Assembly (NCBI GenBank): GCA_963772825.1
Contig: CAVYYX010000011.1
Span: forward strand, 255,474 to 319,473
DNA length: 64,000 nt
Reading direction: 5' to 3'
DNA from: Desertimonas sp963772825
GTDB lineage: Bacteria > Actinomycetota > Acidimicrobiia > Acidimicrobiales > Ilumatobacteraceae
The translations under genes and the position numbers were made by a program. This document shows positions 51,884 to 60,464 of this stretch, in pieces. The notes beneath the pieces were generated by a model, which saw only the letters and a program-made list of their open reading frames with translations, was not told where the DNA came from and made no database searches. Within the stretch, counting starts at the first letter, position 1. Each line of letters begins with the position of its first letter.

Positions 51884-52091
51884 GTCACGTCCTCGTCGTA
51901 GGTGGAATGGATGACACAGTGGGCGACTCGGAAACGGTCACCCGATGTCCAGCCGAGCTCAAAGGCGAGCAGCGTTGCGCGCCAGCGAGGAGGTGGGCCG
52001 CCGCCCCGGCCAAGACGAAGTGCGTGGGGACGAGCGCTCCCACCAGCCCCGTCACGAGCGAACCCCCGACGACACGCCTGAAGGTGCGCAC
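51880..52091 (-). pseudogene. Small one-helix membrane protein, frame change
   Basis: From GTG 52091: MRTFRRVVGGSLVTGLVGAL and VPTHFVLAGAAAHLLA, a short membrane helix. Near 52000 the frame must change by one base to reach the natural-looking end RWRATLLAFELGWTSGDRFR with CVIHSTYDEDVT, whose stop overlaps the DUF3703 start. Corrected length is about 70 residues. No family recognised. Confidence 0.5.
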
Positions 52092-52985
52092 TCACGATCG
52101 TCCGACGTCGCCACACGGTGATCGGGCCGGGCGGCGAACAGTCATTGGCATAACGACCTCGGTTCCGAGGACGGCCGCGAGATGCGCCGAACCGAGGATG
52201 CGGCGTCCCCAACTCCGACCAGCAGCTCGACAATCCCTCGGACACGTCCGTCCGCGCTGACGAGCGCCGCGTCACCAGCCTCAGCGTCGACGTCGAACCG
52301 GGGCTCCCGGTTCGAAACCCGTGAACCGCAATGCTCCTCATGGTTCGACCTCCTCACGGCGGGTTGTGATCCGACTGGATCCCCGTGCCGGGAGGAAAGA
52401 GAAGGTGACCGTCGACCAGCAGTGTACCGCGCCGGCGAGGCTCCTCCCGTCCGGGATGAAGTGGCAGGTCCACCACACTCGGTGGGGACGGTGGTGGACC
52501 CGGTAGTTCCAGAGAACCCCACATCAGCGCGTCCGGCATCGGCGAGGTGTCCGAAAATCCCATCCGCCCACACGCTGTCGACCGTCCTCGATCGCCGGCT
52601 CGAAGCAGGGTTGAGAGCCGCTCCGACAATCAAGTGCTCGCTCCATCGAGTGCTCCGAATCGGTCGCTATGCACGACTGCCCGACTTGTCGCGAGCAGCG
52701 CGCTGCTCGTCGACGGCGAAAGCTCGGTCCGGCCATGGTGACGAACGTTCCGCACCGAACAGCGGTCACTGACGCTCGGCACCGCCTGAGGTCCGCCAGG
52801 ATCACGGAGGCTCTCCGCTGGCGTTCGTCTCGGTCGAAAGCGGATGCCTCAAGGCATTCATCGCCGACCGCACCTGGACCCCGTCAGTGTCTCCCGGTCC
52901 GTCGGGCACTGATCCAAGGAGCGTCGGGGCCACAATGAAGACGGTCATGGGGTCCAAGCAGGCGGTACCGACGAACGGAGAGACG
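52092..52985. other. Gap without a convincing gene
   Basis: About 890 bases. Long open frames occur on both strands (for example 52182-52772 plus and 52142-52633 minus), but they overlap antisense, have shadow-like Ser/Arg/Pro-rich composition, and show no motif. The promoter of the oxidoreductase gene should be at the right end. Confidence 0.5.
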
Positions 52986-53960
52986 ATGAGGGCGATCGTT
53001 CAGGCCCGCTACGGGACCGATGCCGACACCGTGCTCGAACTCGCCGAGATCGCCAAGCCGACGATCGGCGACGCTCAAGTCCTCGTGCGGGTGGCCGCGG
53101 CGAGCGTGGACATGGGGACGTGGCACTGCATGACCGGACTGCCGTACGCGATGCGACTTGCCGGGTTCGGGGTCCGCTCGCCCAAGGCTTCCAACCCGGG
53201 TCGCAGCCTCGCCGGCACCGTCGAGTCGGTCGGCAACGAGGTGACCGAGTTCGAGCCGGGCGATGAGGTCTACGGCACCTGCGACGGTTCATTCGCCGAG
53301 TACGCCCGCGTCGACACGAGCATGCTCGCACGCAAACCCACGAGCCTGTCGTTCGAGCAGGCTGCGGCGGTTCCAATCTCTGGGTCGACCGCCCTCCAAG
53401 CCGTCCGTAAGGCGCAGGTGCAGCCGGGACAGAAGGTGCTTGTCGTCGGTGCGTCGGGAGGTGTGGGCACGTTCGCCGTGCAGATCGCCAAGGCTTTCGG
53501 GGCCGAGGTCACGGGCGTGTGCAGCACCGCCAAGACGGATCTGGTCCGAGCTCTCGGCGCCGATCACGTCATCGACTACAGCCTCGACGACTTCGCTGAC
53601 GGGACGCACCGCTACGACGTGATCCTCGACACCGGAGGCAACCGCGCGCTGTCGCATCTCCGTCGAACGCTTGCGTCACGAGGAACACTGGTGATCGTCG
53701 GCGGCGAGACCGGCGGACGTTGGCTTGGCGGTTTCGACCGTTCCCTTCGGGCAGTGCTGCTGTCGCTACTGGTGAGCCAGAGGCTCACGATGCTGGCCTC
53801 GTCGGAGAACAGCGGCGACCTTCGGGCCCTTGCAGACCTCATCGAGTCGGGACAGCTCACACCGGCGATCGACCGCAGCTACCCGCTGAGCGAGACCCCC
53901 GCAGCGATCCGCTACCTGCGCGCCGGTCAAGCCCGAGGCAAGGTCGTCATCACGATGTGA
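52986..53960 (+). CDS. NAD(P)-dependent quinone-oxidoreductase-like MDR protein
   Basis: 324 residues from ATG 52986, preceded by GGAGAG; an ATG at 52935 is in frame. GroES-like N-domain with GRSLAGTVESVGNEVTEFEP and GDEVYGTCDGSFAEYARV, then the Rossmann motif VLVVGASGGVGTFAVQIAKA and GADHVIDYSLDDF. No zinc-ligand cysteines, so it belongs to the zinc-free quinone reductase/enoyl reductase branch. The C-terminal GQLTPAIDRSYPLSETPAAI is normal. Likely reduces quinones or enals; no operon partner is adjacent. Confidence 0.92.
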   Translation: MRAIVQARYGTDADTVLELAEIAKPTIGDAQVLVRVAAASVDMGTWHCMTGLPYAMRLAGFGVRSPKASNPGRSLAGTVESVGNEVTEFEPGDEVYGTCDGSFAEYARVDTSMLARKPTSLSFEQAAAVPISGSTALQAVRKAQVQPGQKVLVVGASGGVGTFAVQIAKAFGAEVTGVCSTAKTDLVRALGADHVIDYSLDDFADGTHRYDVILDTGGNRALSHLRRTLASRGTLVIVGGETGGRWLGGFDRSLRAVLLSLLVSQRLTMLASSENSGDLRALADLIESGQLTPAIDRSYPLSETPAAIRYLRAGQARGKVVITM

Positions 53961-53993
53961 GCTCCCCATCAAACGAGGGTCGGAGGGCAAACG

Positions 53994-54362
53994 GTGGACG
54001 AGCAAACACGCCTCAGGGTGGCGGGGGTGATCCGGTGCTCGGATACTGGGCGCGCCGCCCTCGTCGCCGTCGTCGTGGTCCCGGAACAACGTCGCTCCCC
54101 GGGAAGCCCGACTCCAACGCCGGACCCACCGAACACGCTCTTTCAGAGCGACGACGCAACCGCGACTCCCGCCGCGATCGTGACCGCCTCAGACGCCTCT
54201 CCCGCGATCGACCCGGCACTTCAAGCACCCGGAGAGGGAAACGAGCGCCAAACCCGGATCGGCGCGACGGTGATCACCGGCGACGCGACACCGAACATCG
54301 CGCTGCGCCGATCTGGACGCGATCAAAACGGGCTACTGGTCGGTTTCGGGTGGATTCGGTAG
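53994..54362 (+). CDS. Hypothetical ORF of doubtful reality
   Basis: The first 33 residues (MDEQTRLRVAGVIRCSDTGR and AALVAVVVVPEQ) look like the start of a real protein, perhaps of Nudix type, but no Nudix box follows and the rest is Pro/Thr-rich. Its 3' end overlaps the convergent gene ending at 54323. Possibly a gene fragment. Confidence 0.25.
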   Translation: MDEQTRLRVAGVIRCSDTGRAALVAVVVVPEQRRSPGSPTPTPDPPNTLFQSDDATATPAAIVTASDASPAIDPALQAPGEGNERQTRIGATVITGDATPNIALRRSGRDQNGLLVGFGWIR

Positions 54363-55627
54363 TGGAGGACGAGGAACGGGAGCCCGAAGACCCAGAAGGC
54401 GTGGTCGGCGCGCAGTCCGTCGTCGTCGTCGACATAGACGTCGAGCTGTTCGGCGAAGCCATGGACCGCCAGGGTTGTGAGCTCTCTGGTGGCCGGGTCG
54501 ATGTAGGTCAAGTAGTGGCCCGGGTGATCGAGGTCGCTGCGGCTGGTGAGCACCAGCCCGCCCCCTCGTCGAGGGCGCGGCTCGAGCGTGGCGGTGAAGC
54601 TGGCCTGCGGGAGCGGGAAGCCGACGCTGACGTAGCCGCGTCCGTCGTGGCGGTAGGTGGTGTAGATCCCGACGTAGATCGGTTCGTCGTTGTCGGCGAA
54701 TGATCGGATCCACCCGCGGACGGCGACCACGTCATCGCGGTCCAGTGTGATCGTGTCGATGCGGCTGCGGATCCCCCGTAGGGCCTCGCGCTGGTTCATC
54801 GGGACGCTGGCCTGGCCGAGGGGACGGGCGAGCACGCTGCGATACAGCAGGTAGCCGGGCCGCACCCAGCGGCGCCACTCGGGCACGATGTCGAGGGAGA
54901 AGCGGGTCGTGTGCTCGTAGAACTCCCGGACCCGCGGGTCGACGACGCCGGGGTCGAACCCCGGGCCTTCCAGCTCGTCCAGCGCGGCGACGATGCCGAC
55001 GTCGGCCGTGTCAGCATGGTAGGTGCCGCCGAGCACCTCGGCCAACGCCCTGACGTAGTCCGTGCCGACATAGCGTGAACGAGCCTCCAACGGCACGACG
55101 AAGGGCAGGTCCTCCGCTCGGACCCGCTCGGCCAGCAGGCTCATCTGGGCGTCGCGGAACAGCAGCGCCGACAGCAGCCGGTACGCCAGCACGGTTGCGC
55201 TCGCTACCGCCGCCGTCGGCACCCGTCGACGCCGAGCGGCGGCGAGGCCCACCGCCGCGCCGACCATCGGCCCCAGCACCACCTTCTGCGGGCGCAGCCC
55301 GAAAGCGCCGACCACCGTCCCCGCCGACGTCCCCACGACAACCGGTCCAGCACTCGTGAACCGGCCTGCCGCCCACCCCAACGGAGCCATCAACGCCGAG
55401 GTCGTCGCGATGCGTTGCCACAAGGCCGGGATCTCACCCGGACGCTGACGGGCCCGAGCCACAGCCTCGGAAACCCCCAACCCGACCGCACCCGCCACCG
55501 CGCCGAGCATCGCTGGCTTGGCGCCCCGGTGACCGACCAGCGCGGCGCCGGCGAGACCACCGATCGCGGCGGCGGAACCGACCTGCCCGATCCGGCTCCG
55601 ATCCGCCCGCTCGGAATCCGATGCCAC
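54323..55627 (-). CDS. Conserved-looking hypothetical membrane protein
   Basis: 434 residues; I do not recognise the family. The N-terminal half has several Gly/Ala-rich hydrophobic segments (AAAIGGLAGAALVGHRGAK, MLGAVAGAVGLGVSEAVARA, VVLGPMVGAAVGLAAARRRR, VASATVLAYRLLSALLF). The C-terminal half is soluble-looking with YVGTDYVRALAEVLGGTYHA, VREFYEHTTRFSLDIVPEWR and a beta-rich end (YVGIYTTYRHDGRGYVSVGF). The intact 1.3-kb frame with even codon use supports a real gene. No operon partner; the MarR gene lies upstream on the same strand. Confidence 0.7.
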   Translation of the reverse strand: MASDSERADRSRIGQVGSAAAIGGLAGAALVGHRGAKPAMLGAVAGAVGLGVSEAVARARQRPGEIPALWQRIATTSALMAPLGWAAGRFTSAGPVVVGTSAGTVVGAFGLRPQKVVLGPMVGAAVGLAAARRRRVPTAAVASATVLAYRLLSALLFRDAQMSLLAERVRAEDLPFVVPLEARSRYVGTDYVRALAEVLGGTYHADTADVGIVAALDELEGPGFDPGVVDPRVREFYEHTTRFSLDIVPEWRRWVRPGYLLYRSVLARPLGQASVPMNQREALRGIRSRIDTITLDRDDVVAVRGWIRSFADNDEPIYVGIYTTYRHDGRGYVSVGFPLPQASFTATLEPRPRRGGGLVLTSRSDLDHPGHYLTYIDPATRELTTLAVHGFAEQLDVYVDDDDGLRADHAFWVFGLPFLVLHYRIHPKPTSSPF

Positions 55628-55723
55628 CCCGGCAACCTACCCAGCCACCACCATGGGCGCCGCCGAGAGACAGCCGGTGGTTGGTACCGTTCCGCGCACG
55701 ACGCGGGTGGAAACTTTGCGGAC

Positions 55724-56260
55724 TCAGGTCGCGTCTGCGGTCAGCGTGGTGGACACCCGCGTGGCGAGCTGTGGGACGCCGTCCAGCGGGACATGACTCT
55801 GCGCTTCGCCACCTTCTTCCGGGCGGGGGGCGTGGGCGATCTTGTCGATGAGGTCTTCGAGGAATCCGACGACCACGGCTCGGTCGTCGGTGCCGAGTTG
55901 GCCGGCGGCGGCGTCGACGGCGTCGAGGTAGGGCTTGAGTTCGTCTTGGCCGATCTGCCAGGCCTGTTTGGTGAGGGTGACGATGATCTTGCGGCGGTCG
56001 TCTGGGTGTCGACTGCGGCTGGCCCAGCCGAGCTTTTCGAGCCTGTCGAGGAGCGCGGTGACCGATCCTGAGGTGAGCGACAGCAGCGTGCCCAGCTCGC
56101 CGGGGGTCAGGGATCCGTGTTCGTCGAGGGCTTCGAGGGCGTCGTAGTCGCTGCGGCTGACGCCGACGTGGCGGCACAGCGCATCGATCCAGCGGTCGCG
56201 GTGGAGCGCGAAGCGTCGCAGAAGGAGCCGGACGTCGGGGATCTCGGCGGTGGGAACCAT
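55724..56260 (-). CDS. MarR-family transcriptional regulator
   Basis: 178 residues from ATG 56260. Winged helix: SDYDALEALDEHGSLTPGEL, GTLLSLTSGSVTALLDRLEK and the wing SRHPDDRRKIIVTLT with the DxRR signature. Flanking helices form the dimer interface. Divergent from the membrane-protein and NAD-epimerase genes; two CTTGxCxATCAAG boxes in the shared gap (56284 and 56300) are good operator candidates. Expected to repress the divergent pair until it binds a small aromatic or other ligand. Confidence 0.93.
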   Translation of the reverse strand: MVPTAEIPDVRLLLRRFALHRDRWIDALCRHVGVSRSDYDALEALDEHGSLTPGELGTLLSLTSGSVTALLDRLEKLGWASRSRHPDDRRKIIVTLTKQAWQIGQDELKPYLDAVDAAAGQLGTDDRAVVVGFLEDLIDKIAHAPRPEEGGEAQSHVPLDGVPQLATRVSTTLTADAT

Positions 56261-56283
56261 GGGCTCAGCTTAGAGAACAAAAC

Positions 56284-56312
56284 CTTGGCGATCAAGTCTC
56301 TTGACAATCAAG
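56284..56312. promoter_or_regulatory. Two probable MarR operator boxes
   Basis: CTTGGCGATCAAG (56284-56296) and CTTGACAATCAAG (56300-56312) are 11/13 identical; the second has perfect arms CTTGA and TCAAG. They are 16 bp centre to centre, about one and a half helical turns, in the divergent promoter gap of the MarR gene. Confidence 0.65.
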
Positions 56313-56359
56313 AATCCTGATGGTAAAGATATCACTACTCAACGCATCGAGGAGCTGCC

Positions 56360-56968
56360 ATGACCACAACCATCCGTCCAACCATCCGTCCGACCGTCCG
56401 TCCCTCGGTGCTCGAACGGATCCGACCGTGGTGGCTGTGGATCGTCACCGCCTTGGCCTTCCCGCCCGCCGGCTACATTGCCCACCAGCTGTTCGGTCGA
56501 GTCGACGGGGTCGGCGCCGCCCTGCTGAGTGGCGTCCTCACCGGCGCGCTGATCGGCCTGGCGCAGTGGGCGCTGTTGCGGCGCCGCGGGGCTTCGCCTG
56601 GTTGGATCGTCGCCACCGCCGTCGGGTTCGGCGTCGGCCTGGCCGCCGGTGCGGCGCTCGTCGGCTACGAGACATCGCTCGGCGCGCTGGTCGTGATGGG
56701 CGCCGTATGCGGGGTTGCCATCGGGCTCGCCCAGGTCGCCAGCTTCGCTCCGCTGCGTCGCCACGCCCTCTCGTGGACGCTCGCCACCGGAGCGATGTGG
56801 GCGACCGGATGGGCGGTCAGCGCAGGAGGCGTCGGCATCAAGGTCGAAGACCAGTGGGCGGTGTTCGGGATCTCCGGTGCGCTCGTCGTCGCCATCCTGC
56901 AAAGCGTGCTGATCAACCGCTGGGTGCCCGCCGTCGACTCGAACCGCGAAGTCGCAACCGTTGGGTGA
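56360..56968 (+). CDS. Multi-helix membrane protein
   Basis: 202 residues from ATG 56360 (GAGGAG upstream). The N-terminus contains a short repeat, TIRPTIRPTVRPSV. About six membrane segments follow, including WLWIVTALAFPPAGYIAHQL, LTGALIGLAQWALLRRRG, IVATAVGFGVGLAAGAALVG and VVMGAVCGVAIGLAQVA, with an internal two-fold resemblance (GLAQWALLRRRG and GLAQVASFAPLRRH). No family assigned. It overlaps the next gene by 8 bases and faces the MarR gene, so it is a likely MarR target. Confidence 0.8.
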   Translation: MTTTIRPTIRPTVRPSVLERIRPWWLWIVTALAFPPAGYIAHQLFGRVDGVGAALLSGVLTGALIGLAQWALLRRRGASPGWIVATAVGFGVGLAAGAALVGYETSLGALVVMGAVCGVAIGLAQVASFAPLRRHALSWTLATGAMWATGWAVSAGGVGIKVEDQWAVFGISGALVVAILQSVLINRWVPAVDSNREVATVG

Positions 56969-57938
56969 CGATCTGCAGGTCGTGTTCGGCAGCGGCCCCG
57001 CCGGTCGAGCGGTCGCCACCGAACTGGAGCACCAGGGTCGGCCGACGCGTGTCGTCAACCGCAGCGGCCGCCCGGTGTTCGACGGTGTCGATACGGTCGG
57101 TGGCGACGTCACCAACCCAGAGTTCGCTCACGCCGCGGCGCGAGGTGCGCAGACGGTGTACTTCTGCCTCAACGCACCGCACTATCACCGCTGGGTCGAA
57201 GAGTTCCCGCCGCTCCAAGACGCCGTCGTCGGCGCCGCCAGCGCAGCCGGGGCACGACTGGTAGTCCTCGAGAACCTCTATATGTACGGTCCCAGCGGTG
57301 GCGCCCCGATGACCGAGTCGAGCCCGGTCAGCCCGACGAGCACCAAGAGCACGGTGCGGGCCGAGATGTCTGAACAGCTCATCGACGCCCACCGTTCGGG
57401 CCGCGTCGAGGTCACGATCGGGCGAGCAGCCGACTTCATCGGGCCGGGGGTGACCGCCTCGGCGATGGGCGAGAACGTGTTCGGGCCGGCACTCGCCGGC
57501 AAGAAAGCTCGCACCATCGGTCGACCCGACACCCTTCACACCTACAGCTACGTCCCCGACATCGGCCGCAACCTCGTGCTGCTGGGCAGCCGAGGCGACG
57601 CCTTCGGACACGTCTGGCACCTCCCCAACCCGCCGACACGCACCACCCGAGAGATCATCACCGACGTCTACGCGGCGCTCGAGCAACCCGCCCGCATCAC
57701 CGTCCTCAACAAGCCGATGCTGCGAGCGATCGGGCTCTTCAACCGCGACGTCCACGAGCTGCTGTCCACCTACTACCAATTCGACGCCCCGTTCATCGCC
57801 GACCACACCGCCTTCGCCACGGCGTTCGGCGGACACATCACCGACTGGAACGAGATCATCCACACCACCGTCGCCTCTTGCCGCCACCCAGCACCAGCAA
57901 CCGCCACGGCGTCGACCGGGACGTCTACGAGGCTTTGA
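56961..57938 (+). CDS. NAD(P)-binding epimerase/dehydratase-like (NmrA/extended SDR) protein
   Basis: 325 residues from TTG 56961. Cofactor motif VVFGSGPAGRAVATELEHQG (GxGxxG), strand-end motif VVNRSGRP, and LVVLENLYMYGPSGGAP where extended SDRs have the active-site Tyr. YVPDIGRNLVLLGSRGDAFG and VWHLPNPPTRTTREII are typical of the NAD-epimerase group. Overlap with the membrane-protein gene indicates co-translation. Substrate unknown. Confidence 0.85.
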   Translation: MGDDLQVVFGSGPAGRAVATELEHQGRPTRVVNRSGRPVFDGVDTVGGDVTNPEFAHAAARGAQTVYFCLNAPHYHRWVEEFPPLQDAVVGAASAAGARLVVLENLYMYGPSGGAPMTESSPVSPTSTKSTVRAEMSEQLIDAHRSGRVEVTIGRAADFIGPGVTASAMGENVFGPALAGKKARTIGRPDTLHTYSYVPDIGRNLVLLGSRGDAFGHVWHLPNPPTRTTREIITDVYAALEQPARITVLNKPMLRAIGLFNRDVHELLSTYYQFDAPFIADHTAFATAFGGHITDWNEIIHTTVASCRHPAPATATASTGTSTRL

Positions 57939-57959
57939 GCAGGTAGCGCGTGCCGACGA

Positions 57960-58531
57960 CGCTCGGCGCGCAGCCAGCGGGACTGAACGCCTCTTCGGCG
58001 ACGGCAAACTCGACTACGACCGGCGCGGCGGCGGGTTCACGTTCTGGGCGACATGGGCACCCAAGCGTCTCGGCGACCCGACCAGGCTCCCCGCCTCGTA
58101 CTACCTCAAGTCATTCCGTGATTCGGACGGCGACCTGTTCCGCGGCGACACGCGGTATCGACTACGCGTCCCCGCCGACATCCCCGCCCATGACTTCTGG
58201 TCGATCGTCGCCTACGAGGTCGGCACCAACGCATTCATCCACAACCCCCACGACCGCGTCGCCGTCTCCTCCTACGACAAGGCGAGCCTGACACTCGACG
58301 ACGACGGATCCGTGAACGTCTACATCGGCCCCAACACCCCCCGACGGCATGGAAGCCAACTGGATCCCCACCGCAGGCAAAGACTTCTGGCTGATCGTCC
58401 GCTTCTACGGACCCGACAAACCGCTGTTCGACGGAACCTGGACGCTCGCCGACGTCGAACGAGTCCCCCCTAGCGGTCGCCAAGGAACTGCCGTATCGCG
58501 GGTGCCGCCCTTCCGGCGTCAGCCTCGATAG
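57960..58531 (+). pseudogene. DUF1214-domain remnant
   Basis: Reading FGDGKLDYDRRGGGFTFWAT, LPASYYLKSFRDSDGDLFRG and DIPAHDFWSIVAYEVGTNAF gives the DUF1214 domain; a one-base change near 58335 (in a C-run) leads to MEANWIPTAGKDFWLIVRFY and GPDKPLFDGTWTLADVERV, its normal end. The N-terminal DUF1254 part usually found with it is missing, so this is a 5'-truncated remnant. Immediately downstream of the epimerase-like gene. Confidence 0.68.
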
Positions 58532-58823
58532 ACCGCGCCCCGATCCACGGATCCGCCTCGACGCGTTGGATCGACCGCGGGCGAGTCGGCCATGAGCGAC
58601 GACTCGCGGATTGCCCTTCGCCACCGAATGTCGCGTTGCGATGTTCGGTCTTCGGCTCCAGGCTCGTCGTGAGGCGTCGCGGCAGCGATCGGTCGGCTCG
58701 AACGCCGTCACCGTTGCACCGGCGGGCGAACGCAGAGCGCCGAATCAGGGCGCGCCAGAGTCTTCAGCCGCTGCGTGCCTCGCAAGAGCAGATCGGCCCG
58801 TTCGGTGCTCGGAACGGTCCGTC
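58532..58823. other. Intergenic stretch, nothing recognised
   Basis: About 290 bases between the DUF1214 remnant and the convergent secreted-protein gene. No motif, hairpin or credible frame was seen. Confidence 0.4.
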
Positions 58824-59606
58824 TCAGGTCGTCGTCGGCTGCTCGATCACCCGGGGTGCTTCGACGAGGACGTCGACTCTGCCTTCGGGATGCCCGGAGG
58901 CCAACGTTGAGAAGGTGATCTCGTATTGCCCTGGCGGTGGCGGGGCGATGATGAAGCTGTAAGACTCCGACACCGCCTGCGCCACGCCCGGCTCGACCCC
59001 AAAGATGTTGTTATCCGGGAGAGTGACCGTGAACAGCGGTGAAGCGGTCCGGTAGGTGTCCAGATCGGGAACTTCTTGCCCGTTGACGCGATACTGCTGG
59101 TTCCCGTCTGTCGATTCGTCCAACTCTCTCGCGGTGCACGCCCGCAACTCGTCCTCAGATCGCCCGAAGAACCGGCCTCCCTCGAAGCCCTCGACGGTTG
59201 AGCACACCACGCTGCCTGCGGACACATAAATCGCCGTGCCCTCGGCCACCACACACGTGAAGCCCGCCGCCTCGGGTCCGAGGCCGAACTGCAGGAAGAA
59301 GACCGGCCCGGACTGTCCATATCCGCAACTCTGCCCGGGGTTCGGGTTGACGTCTGCGGGCATGCTCATCCACCACTGAGTCGAGCGAGCGTCCCATTCG
59401 CCACGTGTCGCTCCACCCCACGCCTCATCCGGCGGCAGAATCTCCAGCGTGCCTGTCCCCGGAGATGTGGCGACGCTCGTCTCGGGCGATGTGGCGACGC
59501 TCGTGTCGGGTGACGTGGCCGCGCTCGACTCGGCGACCGCTACACCAACGAGCAGCGTCGCGGACATCCCGGCTGCGAGCAGGGCACGAGAACGAAGTTG
59601 AGACAT
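58824..59606 (-). CDS. Secreted hypothetical protein with Ser/Thr repeat
   Basis: 260 residues from ATG 59606 (a TTG at 59618 is in frame). Signal peptide MSQLRSRALLAAGMSATLLV with cleavage near AESSAA. Three imperfect SVATSPET-type repeats follow (residues about 35-52), then a soluble domain with GEWDARSTQWWMSMPADVNP, CGYGQSGPVFFLQFG and four or more cysteines, and a beta-rich end (YEITFSTLASGHPEGRVDVL). The TQWW opening with cysteines recurs in actinobacterial secreted proteins, but I assign no function. Confidence 0.75.
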   Translation of the reverse strand: MSQLRSRALLAAGMSATLLVGVAVAESSAATSPDTSVATSPETSVATSPGTGTLEILPPDEAWGGATRGEWDARSTQWWMSMPADVNPNPGQSCGYGQSGPVFFLQFGLGPEAAGFTCVVAEGTAIYVSAGSVVCSTVEGFEGGRFFGRSEDELRACTARELDESTDGNQQYRVNGQEVPDLDTYRTASPLFTVTLPDNNIFGVEPGVAQAVSESYSFIIAPPPPGQYEITFSTLASGHPEGRVDVLVEAPRVIEQPTTT

Positions 59607-59927
59607 GGTTACCCCCAATCTTTGGGTCCGCCGACGAGAACGAGTCCGGGCACGGTGCGCTCGTAGACATCTACGAACCCCCGCACCCCAACAGGAGCGT
59701 CACCGCGACCAGTTTGCGCATCACGAGCTACATCGTTTTGCACCCGCCGTTTCCGCCGGTCACCGCTGACAATCAGAGGAAATCTTCACGTCGCCCGGGG
59801 TGCGCAGTCCGAGCAAGGTTGACATGACTCGACTGGGGTTTCACCAGAACGGCCTGACCGGCCGGAAACCTCAGATCTTCTGCGGAAATTCTCTTGGCGG
59901 ACCGGCGGAAACGCCAACTACGCAACG
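59607..59927. other. Divergent promoter gap, no gene
   Basis: About 320 bases between the divergent secreted-protein and ECF-sigma genes. It should hold both promoters. No clear palindrome or -35/-10 pair for the ECF factor was identified by eye. Confidence 0.4.
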
Positions 59928-60464
59928 ATGTACGCAGTGATGCGTCGATCGGAGGTGGCGACAGCCCTCACCGTAGGGTACCCGGGCGACGTCGCGGACC
60001 TCTACGACCGCACCGTGGCGGACGTGTATTCGTATCTCGCCAGCAGGGTCGGTGATCGCGGGGTGGCCGAGGATCTGACGCAAGACGTGTTCGAAGCTGG
60101 TGCCCGGCGGGTCGCCACCGGCGGCGTGGTGGATGTGGCGTGGCTGATCGGGGTGGCCCGACACAAGCTCGTTGACCATTGGCGGGCACAGGCACGAGCG
60201 GGTCGCACGTTGGTGCTCGCTCATTCGGCGGAGCAGAACCGCCGGGTCGAGGACTCGGTGGTCATCGATCCCGGGATGGCGGCGGTGGTGTTGGCGTGGC
60301 TCAACCCGACCTACCGGGCGGCGTTGGTGTTGCGCCACGTCGACGGACTCGGCGTGGCCGCCGTCGCCGACAATCTCGGCCGCTCCGTAGCCGCCACCGA
60401 GCAGGTGCTGAGCCGCGCCAGGGCGGCGTTCCGTGACAGGTATCAGGGATCAACCGATGAGTGA
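59928..60464 (+). CDS. ECF-type RNA polymerase sigma factor
   Basis: 178 residues (ATG 59928, or 59940). Region 2: VADLYDRTVADVYSYLASRV with the RVGDRGVAEDLTQDVFEAGA stretch. Region 4: LNPTYRAALVLRHVDGLGVA and AVADNLGRSVAATEQVLSRA. Region 3 is absent, as in ECF factors. The following gene starts within its last codons and encodes a membrane protein with a cytoplasmic head, the usual arrangement for an anti-sigma factor. Confidence 0.92.
   Translation: MYAVMRRSEVATALTVGYPGDVADLYDRTVADVYSYLASRVGDRGVAEDLTQDVFEAGARRVATGGVVDVAWLIGVARHKLVDHWRAQARAGRTLVLAHSAEQNRRVEDSVVIDPGMAAVVLAWLNPTYRAALVLRHVDGLGVAAVADNLGRSVAATEQVLSRARAAFRDRYQGSTDE

Noticed and set aside
52142..52772. Long open frames on both strands
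   Set aside because: They overlap antisense, show Ser/Arg/Pro-rich shadow composition, and lack any domain, ribosome site or operon context.
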